DNA from: a virus
Direction: 5' to 3' (one strand)
Length of the DNA: 64,000 bases
Virus record (IMG/VR): IMGVR_UViG_3300027302_000005
Span: 18,458 to 82,457 of that record
Shown here piece by piece: positions 17,180 to 26,472 of the stretch (position 1 is the stretch's first letter; each line of letters starts with the position of its first letter). The notes below the pieces were generated by a model that had not been told where the DNA came from, ran no database searches, and saw nothing but the letters and a program-made list of their open reading frames with translations. The position numbers and the translations under genes are program-made.

Positions 17180-17953
17180 TTATTGTAAATCTGCAATATA
17201 CCCACCAACATCGGGGTCGGCTGCTGGCGTTCCATAAGAGCCTCCATAACCATATCCATACCCGCCATCTAGCGTACTTAATGTAGAAGCATTAGGGTCT
17301 TCATAGAAACCAAAGTAATCTTCTTCAAAGAATACATAATCAACCGCTACACCGATAGGAATAGGGATGATACTTCCTTGCTCACTAAGCCCTTTAAGGA
17401 AATAGGCTTGGAAGTCAGTAAGGTTGTTCTGTACCTCAAGCGTTATATGAGCAAAAGGTTGTTCAACCAGCGTCGTATTGGCATTACCTGTAACAAAGTT
17501 AATCCCGCTGATAATAGCTTCAGGTGTTGCTCTGGTTGTATTGGCAATAATACGAGCCTTAATCAAAAACCTATACGTTTCATCATCAACTTCAGCACTA
17601 GCCCCTTCTGACTGATTAACGCTACGAAACAAACCACCAATCGTGCTATCAGATATTGTTCCGAAAGTTTCAGCAGCCGTTGCCCCATCAAATCCAAAAT
17701 AAGGGAAAGCATCGTAATTCACCAATGTTCTGGGTTGACCAACAATATCACCGATCAAATCGAGTTGTGCGCCTGTGGCAGTTTCAATACTACGCAACTG
17801 CATTAGGTCTTTATAAACCCCTTGAAGCTCATTCAAGGAATCCATAATCAGTTTAAGATAGGCATCAAAGACAGGCTTGTTCTTAAACTGTTCCGTCACT
17901 CTCCCTCTGCCTTGAGACAAATAATCAACTTCGGTAAAAGCATTAGTAGCCAT
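17180..17953 (-). CDS. DUF2612-type tail/baseplate protein
   Basis: 257 residues. ATGAQLDLIGDIVGQPR (about residues 57-73) is the hallmark of DUF2612 / tail protein I-like baseplate components that follow baseplate J. The C-terminus is Gly/Tyr-rich (GGYGYGYGGSYG). It probably links wedge to fibres. Confidence 0.8.
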   Translation of the reverse strand: MATNAFTEVDYLSQGRGRVTEQFKNKPVFDAYLKLIMDSLNELQGVYKDLMQLRSIETATGAQLDLIGDIVGQPRTLVNYDAFPYFGFDGATAAETFGTISDSTIGGLFRSVNQSEGASAEVDDETYRFLIKARIIANTTRATPEAIISGINFVTGNANTTLVEQPFAHITLEVQNNLTDFQAYFLKGLSEQGSIIPIPIGVAVDYVFFEEDYFGFYEDPNASTLSTLDGGYGYGYGGSYGTPAADPDVGGYIADLQ

Positions 17954-17970
17954 GTTGCTTTTCTCCGTTA

Positions 17971-19422
17971 TTAACTATTGACAACAATATCAGCAAGAGT
18001 GATAGTGGCTCGTTTATAATAATCTACAGTGACATTGGTAGTTGCAACAGGTGGGTTGACATCGTCCACCTTCAAAGATGTTACATAGTGACCAGCAACA
18101 GTGTTGATTGGTGTGTAGAGACGGCTGTATATAACATCATCACCAATTCTCAATCCATCAATATAGTCTTTGATAGCTTGCTTAATCTGGTCATCGCCAT
18201 TAACAGGATAATCAGCATCTGTGGTTACATCTACTTCAATATAGATGGGCAGATCGGTAGGGCGATCAAACGAAACATCATGGCTCACACCTTGACTGTC
18301 AACAACACTTTCTGTCACTGTACCATAGCTCAAGATACCGGCAGGTTTGTTGTCCCAAATGGCTTGAGCAATATCAATAGTGCTACCACCTAGAACAATA
18401 GGGTAGAATGAGTGAGCAGGAACACCAATCCCATTGGTTGTATCTGTTTCATTTTCATAAATGATGACTTGTTCAACACCATCAATTTTAAGAATGGCAG
18501 CGTAGATAGCTTCGTATGTATTCACACTGTCTTGGAACTTAGCCAAAGCATATCGTGTACGCAGTTCACTATCTGTCTCAATGTTTGTCCCTTCCACAGC
18601 AGCCGAAGGGTTGGTAACTGTATCCCAACCAATAACAGGAGACTGAATGCTCTGGATTGTATTAGCAGCTTGGCTATTAGGGCCAGTTTCAGTGCAGGTA
18701 GCACTAACACTCTTCTTAACTTTACTGATGTCCCAATCTGTACCAACATCGAATGTACAAGTGTATCCCTGATTAACTTCCTGAATCAGTGCTTCGCTAT
18801 CAACAAGCGTTGCAATCAAGTAAGTGTCATGGTTTGTATTAACTTCGGTGATTATAGCGTTGACAATCTCCGATTCAGTAGCAGAAGAATCAGAAGTAAT
18901 AGAAACAGTAACAGGAGAAGCATTGATACCAGAAATCTGATAGGTAAAACTATAAACCGTAGAGTTGGCAACAGTTGCCGGAGAAATCTGTACAGCAACA
19001 CACAACCCTTCATCCAGAGTGATTTCACTGTCAGTGCTAAATACTTTCCCCGTAGAAGAAGAACGAACATTACTATCAACAGGGATGATCGTGCCGTAGT
19101 CACCATAACATACAAGCTCCGCTGTAGATGCTGTAGCACTCTTACGAGCCACACCACCAGTTAATGTGATATTCTCTAAGGCATTCCCTGTGGCTTCATT
19201 AATGTCATAAGCCGCATATACATCTTGGGCTGCTTCCCACAAATCAGCAATAGGGGCGGCAAACAAATTAATGTATCGACCAAGAACAGATGTATCGCTT
19301 GTATTAACAATATCCCCCGGCTCGACAAGAGAAGCAAACTCGCTTTCCGCTTTAGCCTTCAGTTCCGCAATAATATCATTCAGGCGTTTTACTGAAAAGC
19401 CTGTGCTAGAAAGTCCAGCCAT
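17971..19422 (-). CDS. baseplate J-like wedge protein
   Basis: 483 residues, the usual size for baseplate J. The N-terminal helix region (LNDIIAELKAKAESEF), LFAAPIADLWEAAQDVYAAYDINEATG and a later DSELRTRYALAK (about 278) correspond to the conserved J-family segments. Forms the wedge that joins hub and fibres. Flanked by the gp25-like protein and DUF2612 as in Mu- and P2-type tails. Confidence 0.9.
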   Translation of the reverse strand: MAGLSSTGFSVKRLNDIIAELKAKAESEFASLVEPGDIVNTSDTSVLGRYINLFAAPIADLWEAAQDVYAAYDINEATGNALENITLTGGVARKSATASTAELVCYGDYGTIIPVDSNVRSSSTGKVFSTDSEITLDEGLCVAVQISPATVANSTVYSFTYQISGINASPVTVSITSDSSATESEIVNAIITEVNTNHDTYLIATLVDSEALIQEVNQGYTCTFDVGTDWDISKVKKSVSATCTETGPNSQAANTIQSIQSPVIGWDTVTNPSAAVEGTNIETDSELRTRYALAKFQDSVNTYEAIYAAILKIDGVEQVIIYENETDTTNGIGVPAHSFYPIVLGGSTIDIAQAIWDNKPAGILSYGTVTESVVDSQGVSHDVSFDRPTDLPIYIEVDVTTDADYPVNGDDQIKQAIKDYIDGLRIGDDVIYSRLYTPINTVAGHYVTSLKVDDVNPPVATTNVTVDYYKRATITLADIVVNS

Positions 19423-19449
19423 TGTGTTTCTCCTTTCTTGTTATCTTTT

Positions 19450-19818
19450 CTATGCCGTAGGGACGATATTGAATGTTTGTGTTGCTGTAATAGCTCCGTT
19501 CTCTGTCCTCACTTTAAAAGAACAAGAGAACTTCCTATCTGTAGAAATGGACGAGGAATATGACAAGATTTGCAAAGCATCTGGTTCTTTCAATATCTGT
19601 TCTTGCAGCAAAGCATCTACAGCAGCTTTGGAACGATTCTTACCAAACACTCTATTCCACCAATCCACACCTAACGTATTGTCCATAAACCACTCCCCTT
19701 GGAATGTATTTAAGCGGATACGAATACGTTGTGCCAAATCTTCAGCACCAATACTGGTTACAGAGCTTTCACCACCAGTGAAGCTAATATCGCCACTGTC
19801 ATCTAATTTAATATCCAT
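19450..19818 (-). CDS. gp25/W-like baseplate wedge protein
   Basis: The start is set at the ATG with AAGGAG 7 bases upstream (MDIKLDDSGDISF); a frame extension to 19854 has no ribosome site. LAQRIRIRLNTFQGEWFMDNTLGVDW (about 31-56) is the conserved core of the gp25 / P2 W / DUF2634 group, with lysozyme-like fold known for T4 gp25. 122 residues, typical. Expected to bind sheath and J protein. Confidence 0.85.
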   Translation of the reverse strand: MDIKLDDSGDISFTGGESSVTSIGAEDLAQRIRIRLNTFQGEWFMDNTLGVDWWNRVFGKNRSKAAVDALLQEQILKEPDALQILSYSSSISTDRKFSCSFKVRTENGAITATQTFNIVPTA

Positions 19819-19828
19819 GTGTTTCTCC

Positions 19829-20596
19829 TTAGACAACAGCAACCGTATTGCCATTCCACGTAAATACAGGGCTTGTCACAACACAGCTTGTTGATGCACT
19901 GATTGCCACTAACGGCGAAGTGATAGTTGCGGATGTTACAGCGTTAATCGCCGCAATTGGTGCGGTAATTGTTGCCAGTGTCGTGGCTGTAGCATATATT
20001 GCCGGTGCAGAAACAGTGGCAGATGTTGAAGCCGTGACATTCACAGTGGGGGCGATAGCTTCAATCTTCACAGGAGATGTTATTTTTATTTCCCCTGTAG
20101 GCTTCATCCGTATTTCACATTCATTGTCTGCCCCAATGTTATGGACAATAACAGCATCTTGTGTTGAATGTGGGAGAGTACGATTGGTTTGCTTATTGAT
20201 TGACAATCCAAACGGGTGAATACCGGGGATAGCTACAGCATCTCTCTTGTCAAAACGTCTGTAATCATTAGGCGGTTGAACTGTTCCATCACCAGATTTG
20301 AATACATCCATACTGACTTGGCTGAACATCAACCACACCGTATCACCCGCTTTAACAGGGAATGTAAAAGCACTTGTGCTGCTGGATTGGAATATCAACG
20401 GGACAGAGAGGATAGTGGGATGTTCTTCATCCTCAGTCCAGTCAGGGAAAACCATATTCACCATTGGCTTGACATCAACACGACATTCTTCTTCGTTTCT
20501 AACACCCATCACAATACCGGGCATAGCTGTATATACGCCACGCATTTGGTATTCAAAGAAGGCTTTCATTGCGCTTTCAAAAGTCATGTCTGTCAT
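19829..20596 (-). CDS. baseplate spike, Gp138-like OB domain plus triple beta-helix
   Basis: 255 residues. Residues 20-115 (GVRNEEECRVDVKPMVN, FPVKAGDTVWLMFSQ) match the Gp138/gpV N-terminal OB fold. From about 170 there are short repeats rich in Thr, Ala, Ser and Ile (ITSPVKIEAIAP, VNVTASTSATVS, ITAPIAAINAV) of the kind that form the triple-stranded membrane-piercing needle. Its start overlaps the hub gene by 4 bases. Confidence 0.8.
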   Translation of the reverse strand: MTDMTFESAMKAFFEYQMRGVYTAMPGIVMGVRNEEECRVDVKPMVNMVFPDWTEDEEHPTILSVPLIFQSSSTSAFTFPVKAGDTVWLMFSQVSMDVFKSGDGTVQPPNDYRRFDKRDAVAIPGIHPFGLSINKQTNRTLPHSTQDAVIVHNIGADNECEIRMKPTGEIKITSPVKIEAIAPTVNVTASTSATVSAPAIYATATTLATITAPIAAINAVTSATITSPLVAISASTSCVVTSPVFTWNGNTVAVV

Positions 20597-21582
20597 TGCT
20601 TTTCTTCTGCCTCTACGCTATCACCCCAAAGTTCCATATACCATTCTTGCCCGCGAGTATCACCTTTGAAATTGACAGAGCGGACACGATAGAAGTTGTC
20701 GAATTGCTTATCGTCCGTAACAACCTTGAATAAGCTATTTGGCCTCACTTCAGGATTTAACAAAGCTTTAGCTCTTAGGCCATATCGGACAACGCGCAGC
20801 TTGCTAATCTTTCTAGGTGTTCCATCTTTCTTTAAGGAAGGTTTCTTGGATGGAAGGAACAACTCATCCTCTTTATCCAAGGCTTGCCCAACACTCTTAC
20901 TCACTTCTTCGCTGTCAATGAATGGGATGTCGAGAAGCCCACTGTCCTTACTAAGAACAATAGCTCTTTCATATTCCCCACCATTCAATCCGTAGCGGTC
21001 AGTGACAAGCAGGTTTCCATCTACAATCTTCCATTCAATTGCATATGTCTTTGCAATCTCGTCCAATACTTGCTTACCAGTGCCGTAAGCGGGGTAGCCG
21101 TACATACACTTGAGAGAGAGCCAATCCCCTTTAGCTGGCTTGTTGTAAGACAACGACAAGTCGGAAGCAATCTTGGCAATCACATTCTCAAGATAAATAT
21201 CTTCAGGGAAGGAATAGTTGATTTTCTTGATAGCCAGCTTTGTATAGTCAAGAGCCAATTCAAACGTAGTGATTCTGTCGCTTCCTTGGCGAGTGGTGCG
21301 GATATTGAGAACATCACCATTGACAATGGTTTTAATGTTCCCTTTATATCCAGCATCTAATGTAATACTTCCCCACCTTGTACCAATGCTTTCAATTGTA
21401 CTATCTTGCAGGTTGTAGATGGAGATGGTTCCACGATTGGTTTTCTCTTTATTGTCTACATACAACTCAATATCAAACTGAATACGTAAGTCTTTAAGCT
21501 GGACAATATCCCCATTGACAGGGTTTTTGAATGTAAGGAGATAGTCTCTATCCCACTGAATGTTTTCATAAGTGGTAGCCAT
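20593..21582 (-). CDS. baseplate hub protein (gpD / late control type)
   Basis: The ATG at 21582 with AAAGGGGAGA upstream is preferred to an upstream start at 21600. 329 residues. DIELYVDNKEKTNRGTISIYNL near the start and the YPAYGTGKQVLDEIAKTYAIEW block (about 170-190) fit phage hub proteins that thread the tail tube to the spike. It stands between the plug-like protein and the spike gene. Confidence 0.75.
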   Translation of the reverse strand: MATTYENIQWDRDYLLTFKNPVNGDIVQLKDLRIQFDIELYVDNKEKTNRGTISIYNLQDSTIESIGTRWGSITLDAGYKGNIKTIVNGDVLNIRTTRQGSDRITTFELALDYTKLAIKKINYSFPEDIYLENVIAKIASDLSLSYNKPAKGDWLSLKCMYGYPAYGTGKQVLDEIAKTYAIEWKIVDGNLLVTDRYGLNGGEYERAIVLSKDSGLLDIPFIDSEEVSKSVGQALDKEDELFLPSKKPSLKKDGTPRKISKLRVVRYGLRAKALLNPEVRPNSLFKVVTDDKQFDNFYRVRSVNFKGDTRGQEWYMELWGDSVEAEEKQ

Positions 21583-21600
21583 ATTCTCCCCTTTATACAA

Positions 21601-21918
21601 TTAACCAAAAAACCCAAGAAGGAAGTTATCAGCCCAAGATTTTATTGTTGTTTCATTTTCTTCAACATTGTCATTCAGCTTTGCAAGATAAAGACAACCG
21701 TTTATTCCCACTTCATACATCTCAGGTGAGAAGATGTTATAATCACTAACAACTTTCTTACTGTCAAGGACAACAGTCCCGTCTTGTAAAGTGATTGTGA
21801 CGTAGTAATACTTGCTTCTGAAGTTGTAGTTGAAAGTTAATGTACAGGCTACATTGTTGAGGCTAGTAGAATATGTAAATGATGGAAGGTTGTACAGTGG
21901 AAGCAATGTGATGTTCAT
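21601..21918 (-). CDS. baseplate plug-like protein (DUF6983-like), 105 aa
   Basis: Small all-beta protein (LTFNYNFRSKYYYVTITLQDG) in the position, between a Dit-like protein and the hub, where baseplate plug proteins of this tail type lie. Assigned from size, fold impression and synteny; no catalytic feature. Confidence 0.6.
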   Translation of the reverse strand: MNITLLPLYNLPSFTYSTSLNNVACTLTFNYNFRSKYYYVTITLQDGTVVLDSKKVVSDYNIFSPEMYEVGINGCLYLAKLNDNVEENETTIKSWADNFLLGFFG

Positions 21919-21919
21919 A

Positions 21920-22735
21920 TTAATCCCTTATCATTCCCGGTGCTGACCTACTGCCTGTATATTTAAACTTCTTCTCTTGCTGCCTACGCAACTCTTCTTC
22001 AGCAGCAGCGTTTCTATCTATCTGTGGTTGGTGAGCTTCTTGGTTTGTTTCAGGAGCAGCATCCGTTGTCTTTCCCTTATCTCCAACCTTATTACCCTTG
22101 CCGTCAGTAGCAGACCCCTGACCAGCAACAGTAGAAGGGATAATCTTTTCAGCATTAGCCTGAACAACTTTAACTTTGACAGTTTTAACTTGTTCAATGC
22201 TGATGTTAGGATAGATTGCATACCCGCTGTCAGGAGAGGTATCAAAAGACAAATCAGTAATGACACAATTCTCATAGCGTGTAATTTCGCTATCATTCCC
22301 AGTAAGAGTGTAGGCAAGAACAGTGACAAGCTCTTTATCTCGTTGAATACGAATCAACCTGTCCCTGACAACAAACATTGCAGCCTTGACAGAACTATTG
22401 TCTTTCGTAGCTGCATAATCTTGTGGAGCTTGAGCATCAGAGAATGATGGATTAAGATTACTGTCAATCACCCCCATTGAATCAAAACGAGGGGTTCCTT
22501 GATTGTAATACGGAACAGCAGCATTAGCTGCATCTTTCAAAGGATTCCAGAAGTTGTAATCACTCACCACTCCTTGAATCTTCAGCTTGATATTTTCAGT
22601 AACAATGTTGTCACTGATTTTAGTTCCATCTTCAACGGGATGAGACGTTACACTTCCTTGATAAGATTCAGAGAAAGAGAGAATGCTATCAAACAAGATA
22701 ACATCATTGTTTTGTGTTTTTATGACGTAAATCAT
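21920..22735 (-). CDS. Dit-like distal tail protein
   Basis: 271 residues. SHPVEDGTKISDNIVTENI followed by KIQGVVSDYNFW (about 31-62) is the conserved pattern of Dit-like N-terminal domains in phages of this tail type. FVVRDRLIRIQRDKELVTVL (about 121-140) continues it. A Gly/Lys-rich linker and an EEELRRQQEKK helix end the protein. Sits directly after the tape measure. Confidence 0.7.
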   Translation of the reverse strand: MIYVIKTQNNDVILFDSILSFSESYQGSVTSHPVEDGTKISDNIVTENIKLKIQGVVSDYNFWNPLKDAANAAVPYYNQGTPRFDSMGVIDSNLNPSFSDAQAPQDYAATKDNSSVKAAMFVVRDRLIRIQRDKELVTVLAYTLTGNDSEITRYENCVITDLSFDTSPDSGYAIYPNISIEQVKTVKVKVVQANAEKIIPSTVAGQGSATDGKGNKVGDKGKTTDAAPETNQEAHQPQIDRNAAAEEELRRQQEKKFKYTGSRSAPGMIRD

Positions 22736-22753
22736 GCTGTAGCATTCTCCTTA

Positions 22754-24787
22754 TTAACTGTAAATCCCTAACCCGCCGACACGAAGGACACTTCCCACAC
22801 CAACACCAAACTCACGCATGTCTCCATTCTTCAATGCGTCAGCAGCTTGTGCAGGGAGGTCATTGAAGTTGATATTGAAGTTCATTATTGAGCTTTGCGG
22901 GTTTGTCAGTCTTTCAGAAATCTTTGGCTTATTTTGCTCATTGAACTTCTGAAACATTTCTTTAACTTGCTCAGGTGTCTTTCCGCTTGGCGTATTACCA
23001 TTCATTTCCATTGACTGATAAATCTTCTTCTGAACTTCACCAGAATTATAGTTGAAAGAGTTTTTATCGAAGAAAGGATTAATCCCTCTTTTCATTTCTT
23101 CCCACCCATTCAACACTTTCAGAATAAACGTATCCCAAAGAATCATGGCATATTCAATATCAAGCTGCCACCCATGAACCCAATTATCTTCGCCATTCAT
23201 GTAGTCAGCTACGGATTGGGCTACATATATCAACCCGCCCATTAAGCCAACCAGCCTAGCCATTGGCGGAATAGCACCCCACAGCAGTTTGGTAAACTGA
23301 TTCATGGAACTAATAGCACCGCCAATCCCTTGTGTCTTGAGAAGTACAAATGCTGCGAGTAGGCCGCCTGTTCCGAAGAACCCTGCCAAGAACCCTTTTA
23401 TATCTTCCTTATTGTTTGATATAACAGTTCCAAGCTCTTTAAGTCCTTTTATAACAAGCAGCAACCCTTTGAACAACGGGGTAAGAACTGAAACAAGTTT
23501 AGTAAGGGCTCCGAACATCTCTGTCAACAACTCATCCAAGCCGCTTTCCATCATTACTTTGGAAAACTCTCGCATTTTGTTGTTGAAACGTTCTTGTGCA
23601 GCAGCAGACATTTTAAGCTGTTTCTGGAACTCAGGAGATGCTAGGGCAAAATCCCCCATAGCTTGCATTGCCTTAACAACAACGTCAGTGCCAACCTTCC
23701 CGTTTTCCATCATCTTGAACAGACCTTGTACATCTGTTCCAGCAGCCTGAGCGAAGTATTGCATCACACCAGCAGCATGTTCACCCAACTGCCCCTTCAG
23801 TTCTTCACTACTTACTTTCTGCTTGTTGAACATCTGTTCAATAGCTTTGTTAGCAAGATTGATCTTTTCAGCACTCATCCCCAACAAACGGAAATAACTT
23901 TGAGCGCCCTTAAAGCTCTTTTGAAGAACTTCAGTACTAAACTGTTCCTTGCCAGACATGAACATCTTGGCATAGCTCTGACCCATATCAAGGATAGAGA
24001 TACCGAGTTCATCTGCTGTCTGTTTTACGAACTTTAGATTCTGATTGAATGTTGCAGTATCACCGGAGATTGCCTTGAGCATATTCTCCATCTGCATCAT
24101 TTCACGACCAGTTGCAATCAGTTCTTTGATTGCATACCCGCCAGCAACAGCATTAAACAATCCCATACCCGTTGGAAGCATAGGGCGAAGGAAGGCAGCA
24201 GGGCCAGACTTAGCAATGCCAGATGCTCTCCCCCAATACCCTACATACTGATTAGATTCATATCCGTTTCCACGAGGGCGGCCAGCATTCTCTCTAGCCC
24301 CACCATATCCAGCACCTGTCTGACTAATAGCACTTGATGGAACTTGTCTAAATCTACTAATTCCTGCTGTAGCAGCTTTCAACCTTTCAAAGTTAGCAGC
24401 AAGCAACATGATTGCTTGTGCATATTCAGCTACTTCATTCTTTCTACCAGTGATAGCTTGATGAAGTTTGAAGATGGAAGAAGCAAACCTATCAGCCCAC
24501 ATCTCAGATTTCTGAGCTTGTCCACTAACAGCAACTTGCATGTTGTTCAGGTGAGTGACGCTTTTCTCAATACCATCCATCCACTTCGTAACACCCTTGG
24601 TGTCAGTCATCTTCTGGAATGATTTGAATTGTGCTGTCAGCCCTGTAAGCTGATTCTTGAGCTTTCCTGTTTGTATTGCTGCTTCTTTCAGTTGTACTTT
24701 TAAATCAGCAATCTCAGCACGGAACGCTGTCAACCCTTCCTTGTCTACTTTAAAACCTACAGTAGCAAATAGCTTTGCCAGTTCCAT
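22754..24787 (-). CDS. tail tape measure protein
   Basis: 677 residues. Helical N-terminus (LKVQLKEAAIQTGKLKNQL), then the tape-measure domain (FVKQTADELGISILDMGQSY, FRLLGMSAEKINLANKAIEQ, SSEELKGQLGEHAAGVMQYF) and hydrophobic segments around residues 435-520. By the usual rule of about 0.15 nm per residue this predicts a tail near 100 nm, which is an estimate. It is preceded by the frameshifted chaperone gene, as expected. Confidence 0.92.
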   Translation of the reverse strand: MELAKLFATVGFKVDKEGLTAFRAEIADLKVQLKEAAIQTGKLKNQLTGLTAQFKSFQKMTDTKGVTKWMDGIEKSVTHLNNMQVAVSGQAQKSEMWADRFASSIFKLHQAITGRKNEVAEYAQAIMLLAANFERLKAATAGISRFRQVPSSAISQTGAGYGGARENAGRPRGNGYESNQYVGYWGRASGIAKSGPAAFLRPMLPTGMGLFNAVAGGYAIKELIATGREMMQMENMLKAISGDTATFNQNLKFVKQTADELGISILDMGQSYAKMFMSGKEQFSTEVLQKSFKGAQSYFRLLGMSAEKINLANKAIEQMFNKQKVSSEELKGQLGEHAAGVMQYFAQAAGTDVQGLFKMMENGKVGTDVVVKAMQAMGDFALASPEFQKQLKMSAAAQERFNNKMREFSKVMMESGLDELLTEMFGALTKLVSVLTPLFKGLLLVIKGLKELGTVISNNKEDIKGFLAGFFGTGGLLAAFVLLKTQGIGGAISSMNQFTKLLWGAIPPMARLVGLMGGLIYVAQSVADYMNGEDNWVHGWQLDIEYAMILWDTFILKVLNGWEEMKRGINPFFDKNSFNYNSGEVQKKIYQSMEMNGNTPSGKTPEQVKEMFQKFNEQNKPKISERLTNPQSSIMNFNINFNDLPAQAADALKNGDMREFGVGVGSVLRVGGLGIYS

Positions 24788-24799
24788 GCCCTTCTCCTA

Positions 24800-25067
24800 T
24801 TATTCTTTTTGGCTACGTCGCCTGCTGTCATCTCTCAATGCAGCATTAACATCCATCATTTCCAGCATGTCATAAAAGTCGGGAACGCTATACACTGTCT
24901 GTAATTCGTGATACGTACAGTATCTTTCTTCAGCAGACAAGAGATTGAGAATACGAACATCTACTGTGAACTTTTCTTCAATCTCTTTGTATAAGCGTTT
25001 TGTACCTGAATCAATTTCAGATTCGCTAGTGTTTAAGCCCCGATGCCTAAACCTAGCTTTGAAAAAA
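24800..25067 (-). CDS. tail assembly chaperone, -1 frameshift extension (GT-type)
   Basis: After the gpG-like ORF there is an open -1 frame with no start codon, running to a TAA at 24800-24802. It reads LLSAEERYCTYHELQTVYSV, then PDFYDMLEMMDVNAALRDDS in its second half, the usual helical T-domain placed just before tape-measure genes. The shift probably occurs at a run of six T (25062-25067): tRNA-Phe on TTT can slip back one base and continue with TTC. The frame overlap is bounded upstream by a TGA. The fusion would be about 207 residues (120 + 87). The site is not a perfect two-tRNA heptamer. Confidence 0.75.
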
Positions 25068-25422
25068 CATCAGAGAAGTTAACTTTCAACACTTCCTTAA
25101 TCAAGTCAAACAGCACACCATACCGTTGTGCAAACTCCTGATCAAAGTTGATGGCCATTGTTCCCTTACTGACATTGCTCACCAATTCTTTAATCAGTGC
25201 CACGACGTCCACTTTATCCATTTGTCCAATCAAGACATTAATCGCTTCACCAAGGACAGCATCTTCGCTACCATCGCCTTGTGCGGCCTTCTGCAATTCC
25301 ATGAATGCAGGGCCAAGTAGCTTAACCAGCTTCACTTCAATAGCCAGTCCCTTGGTTGCCACAAAAGGTGTAATCTTATAGTCAACGCCACCCAGATGAA
25401 CATCTACTTGTTCAAGAGCCAT
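25033..25422 (-). CDS. tail assembly chaperone (gpG-like)
   Basis: 129 residues. Starts MALEQVDVHLGGVDYKITPF and has an LIGQMDKVDVVALIKELVSN helix, a pattern usual for the first tail chaperone of contractile phages. It ends NFSDVFSKLGLGIGA; the T-rich stretch coding DVFS is the likely frameshift site that yields the long form. Coats the tape measure during tail assembly. Confidence 0.8.
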   Translation of the reverse strand: MALEQVDVHLGGVDYKITPFVATKGLAIEVKLVKLLGPAFMELQKAAQGDGSEDAVLGEAINVLIGQMDKVDVVALIKELVSNVSKGTMAINFDQEFAQRYGVLFDLIKEVLKVNFSDVFSKLGLGIGA

Positions 25423-25445
25423 TCTTATTTACCTCAGTTAAATTG

Positions 25446-25880
25446 TTAGTATAGCAAATCAGTAAGAGCAGTGAATTGTAGTGCATTAACTACAAAACTC
25501 CATTCTGTTTCTGTTGCATCATTATCTCTGACCAAATCAGGTGCAGACATAATATATCCAGTCGATGATATATTTGGTTTTTGCATGTCAGTGGCATTTG
25601 CACCACTAACTTCAACTCGGAAGAATGAGTTGGCGTTTACTTCGGACGAAGCATATAGGTCTTGCAAGATAGCATTTGAAATGCTTGTTTGCAGAAGTTT
25701 GACAGTTAGGCGAAAGGGTCGAGTGAATTGTCTCACTCTTGCAGAATACACGGGGTCTATTCCATCAATATTCTTGAAAGAGTCTGTCCCGCGATTCACT
25801 CTAATGGATGTAACGCCTGTTAAGACGTAGCCAGCAATTCTCACTTCATTCTGTGACGGGTCATAAACTACTGAAGTCAT
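25446..25880 (-). CDS. tail tube-like protein, third paralogue, 144 aa
   Basis: Compact beta protein (VTSIRVNRGTDSFKNIDGID ... RPFRLTVKLLQTSISNAILQ) aligned by pattern with the two larger tube-type proteins at 25877 and 26473 (NVERD/INRVD, then SxxND, then a xWxF end: TEWSFVVNALQF). Likely a terminal tube or initiator ring. Start overlaps its neighbour by 4 bases. Confidence 0.6.
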   Translation of the reverse strand: MTSVVYDPSQNEVRIAGYVLTGVTSIRVNRGTDSFKNIDGIDPVYSARVRQFTRPFRLTVKLLQTSISNAILQDLYASSEVNANSFFRVEVSGANATDMQKPNISSTGYIMSAPDLVRDNDATETEWSFVVNALQFTALTDLLY

Positions 25881-26440
25881 TTTATCACCCTGATTGCAGC
25901 ATCCACATAATTACGACTGATATTAAAAGTTGATTGCATTGCTGAAGCAATTGCAAGAGCCTCTGTAACACCAGATAAATCTTCGGCATTCCCGCCGATT
26001 AAACATTCAACATCGTTACACATGAATGTCCATTGTCTTGTAGCTAGCGATTGTCCAAACTCAAGTTCAGGCAGTGCTTCAATCCAAACATCCTTGGCAA
26101 AGAACATTGTTGTTCCGCTGTTGTCTTTAACAATCAATGGAAGATATTGCATTGCGCTAATGTTTGAACCATAAAGTAGTTTTTGAACACCAGAAAGGAA
26201 ATCATTGCTTTCACTGGATTGTTCAAGAAACACATCCACTTTCCATGTGCTGTATCGCTGTTGTGTAATGGATACAGTTCCATCCATTGCTCGTTTACTT
26301 GTATAAAGCGGGTCAACACGATTGATACGCACAACATTGTCAGCACTAAAGCCAGATATGTTGATTCCAGCAAATGTTATTCCAACATCACTTGGGGAAT
26401 ATGTGTACACTCTTGTTCTCCTATATAAAGAGTAGGGCAT
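25877..26440 (-). CDS. tail tube-like protein, second paralogue (DUF3277-like), 187 aa
   Basis: Shares TYSPSDV near the N-terminus, INRVDPLYTSKRAMDGTVSI, SSESNDFLSGVQKLL and the RQWTFMCNDVE block with the 175-aa protein upstream (TYSPSDV, GSASNDILTLL, RDWVFHCTQMED). The ATG is embedded in a perfect hairpin, AGGGCA-AGGA-TGCCCT (26435-26450), which may lower its translation relative to the main tube gene. Confidence 0.65.
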   Translation of the reverse strand: MPYSLYRRTRVYTYSPSDVGITFAGINISGFSADNVVRINRVDPLYTSKRAMDGTVSITQQRYSTWKVDVFLEQSSESNDFLSGVQKLLYGSNISAMQYLPLIVKDNSGTTMFFAKDVWIEALPELEFGQSLATRQWTFMCNDVECLIGGNAEDLSGVTEALAIASAMQSTFNISRNYVDAAIRVIK

Positions 26441-26450
26441 CCTTGCCCTG
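26435..26450 (-). promoter_or_regulatory. hairpin overlapping a start codon
   Basis: On the coding strand AGGGCA and TGCCCT form a perfect 6-bp stem with loop AGGA. The ATG of the 26440 gene and its AAGG ribosome site are both inside it. Likely a translational brake, coupling this gene to ribosomes coming from the major tube gene. Confidence 0.4.
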
Positions 26451-26472
26451 TATTATTATTCCCTAGAAGCTA

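Noticed and set aside
25061-25068. Canonical T-TTT-TTC slippery heptamer for the tail chaperone
   Set aside because: The heptamer is present as bases but out of phase with the gpG-like frame; only a single-tRNA slip on the T-run fits.
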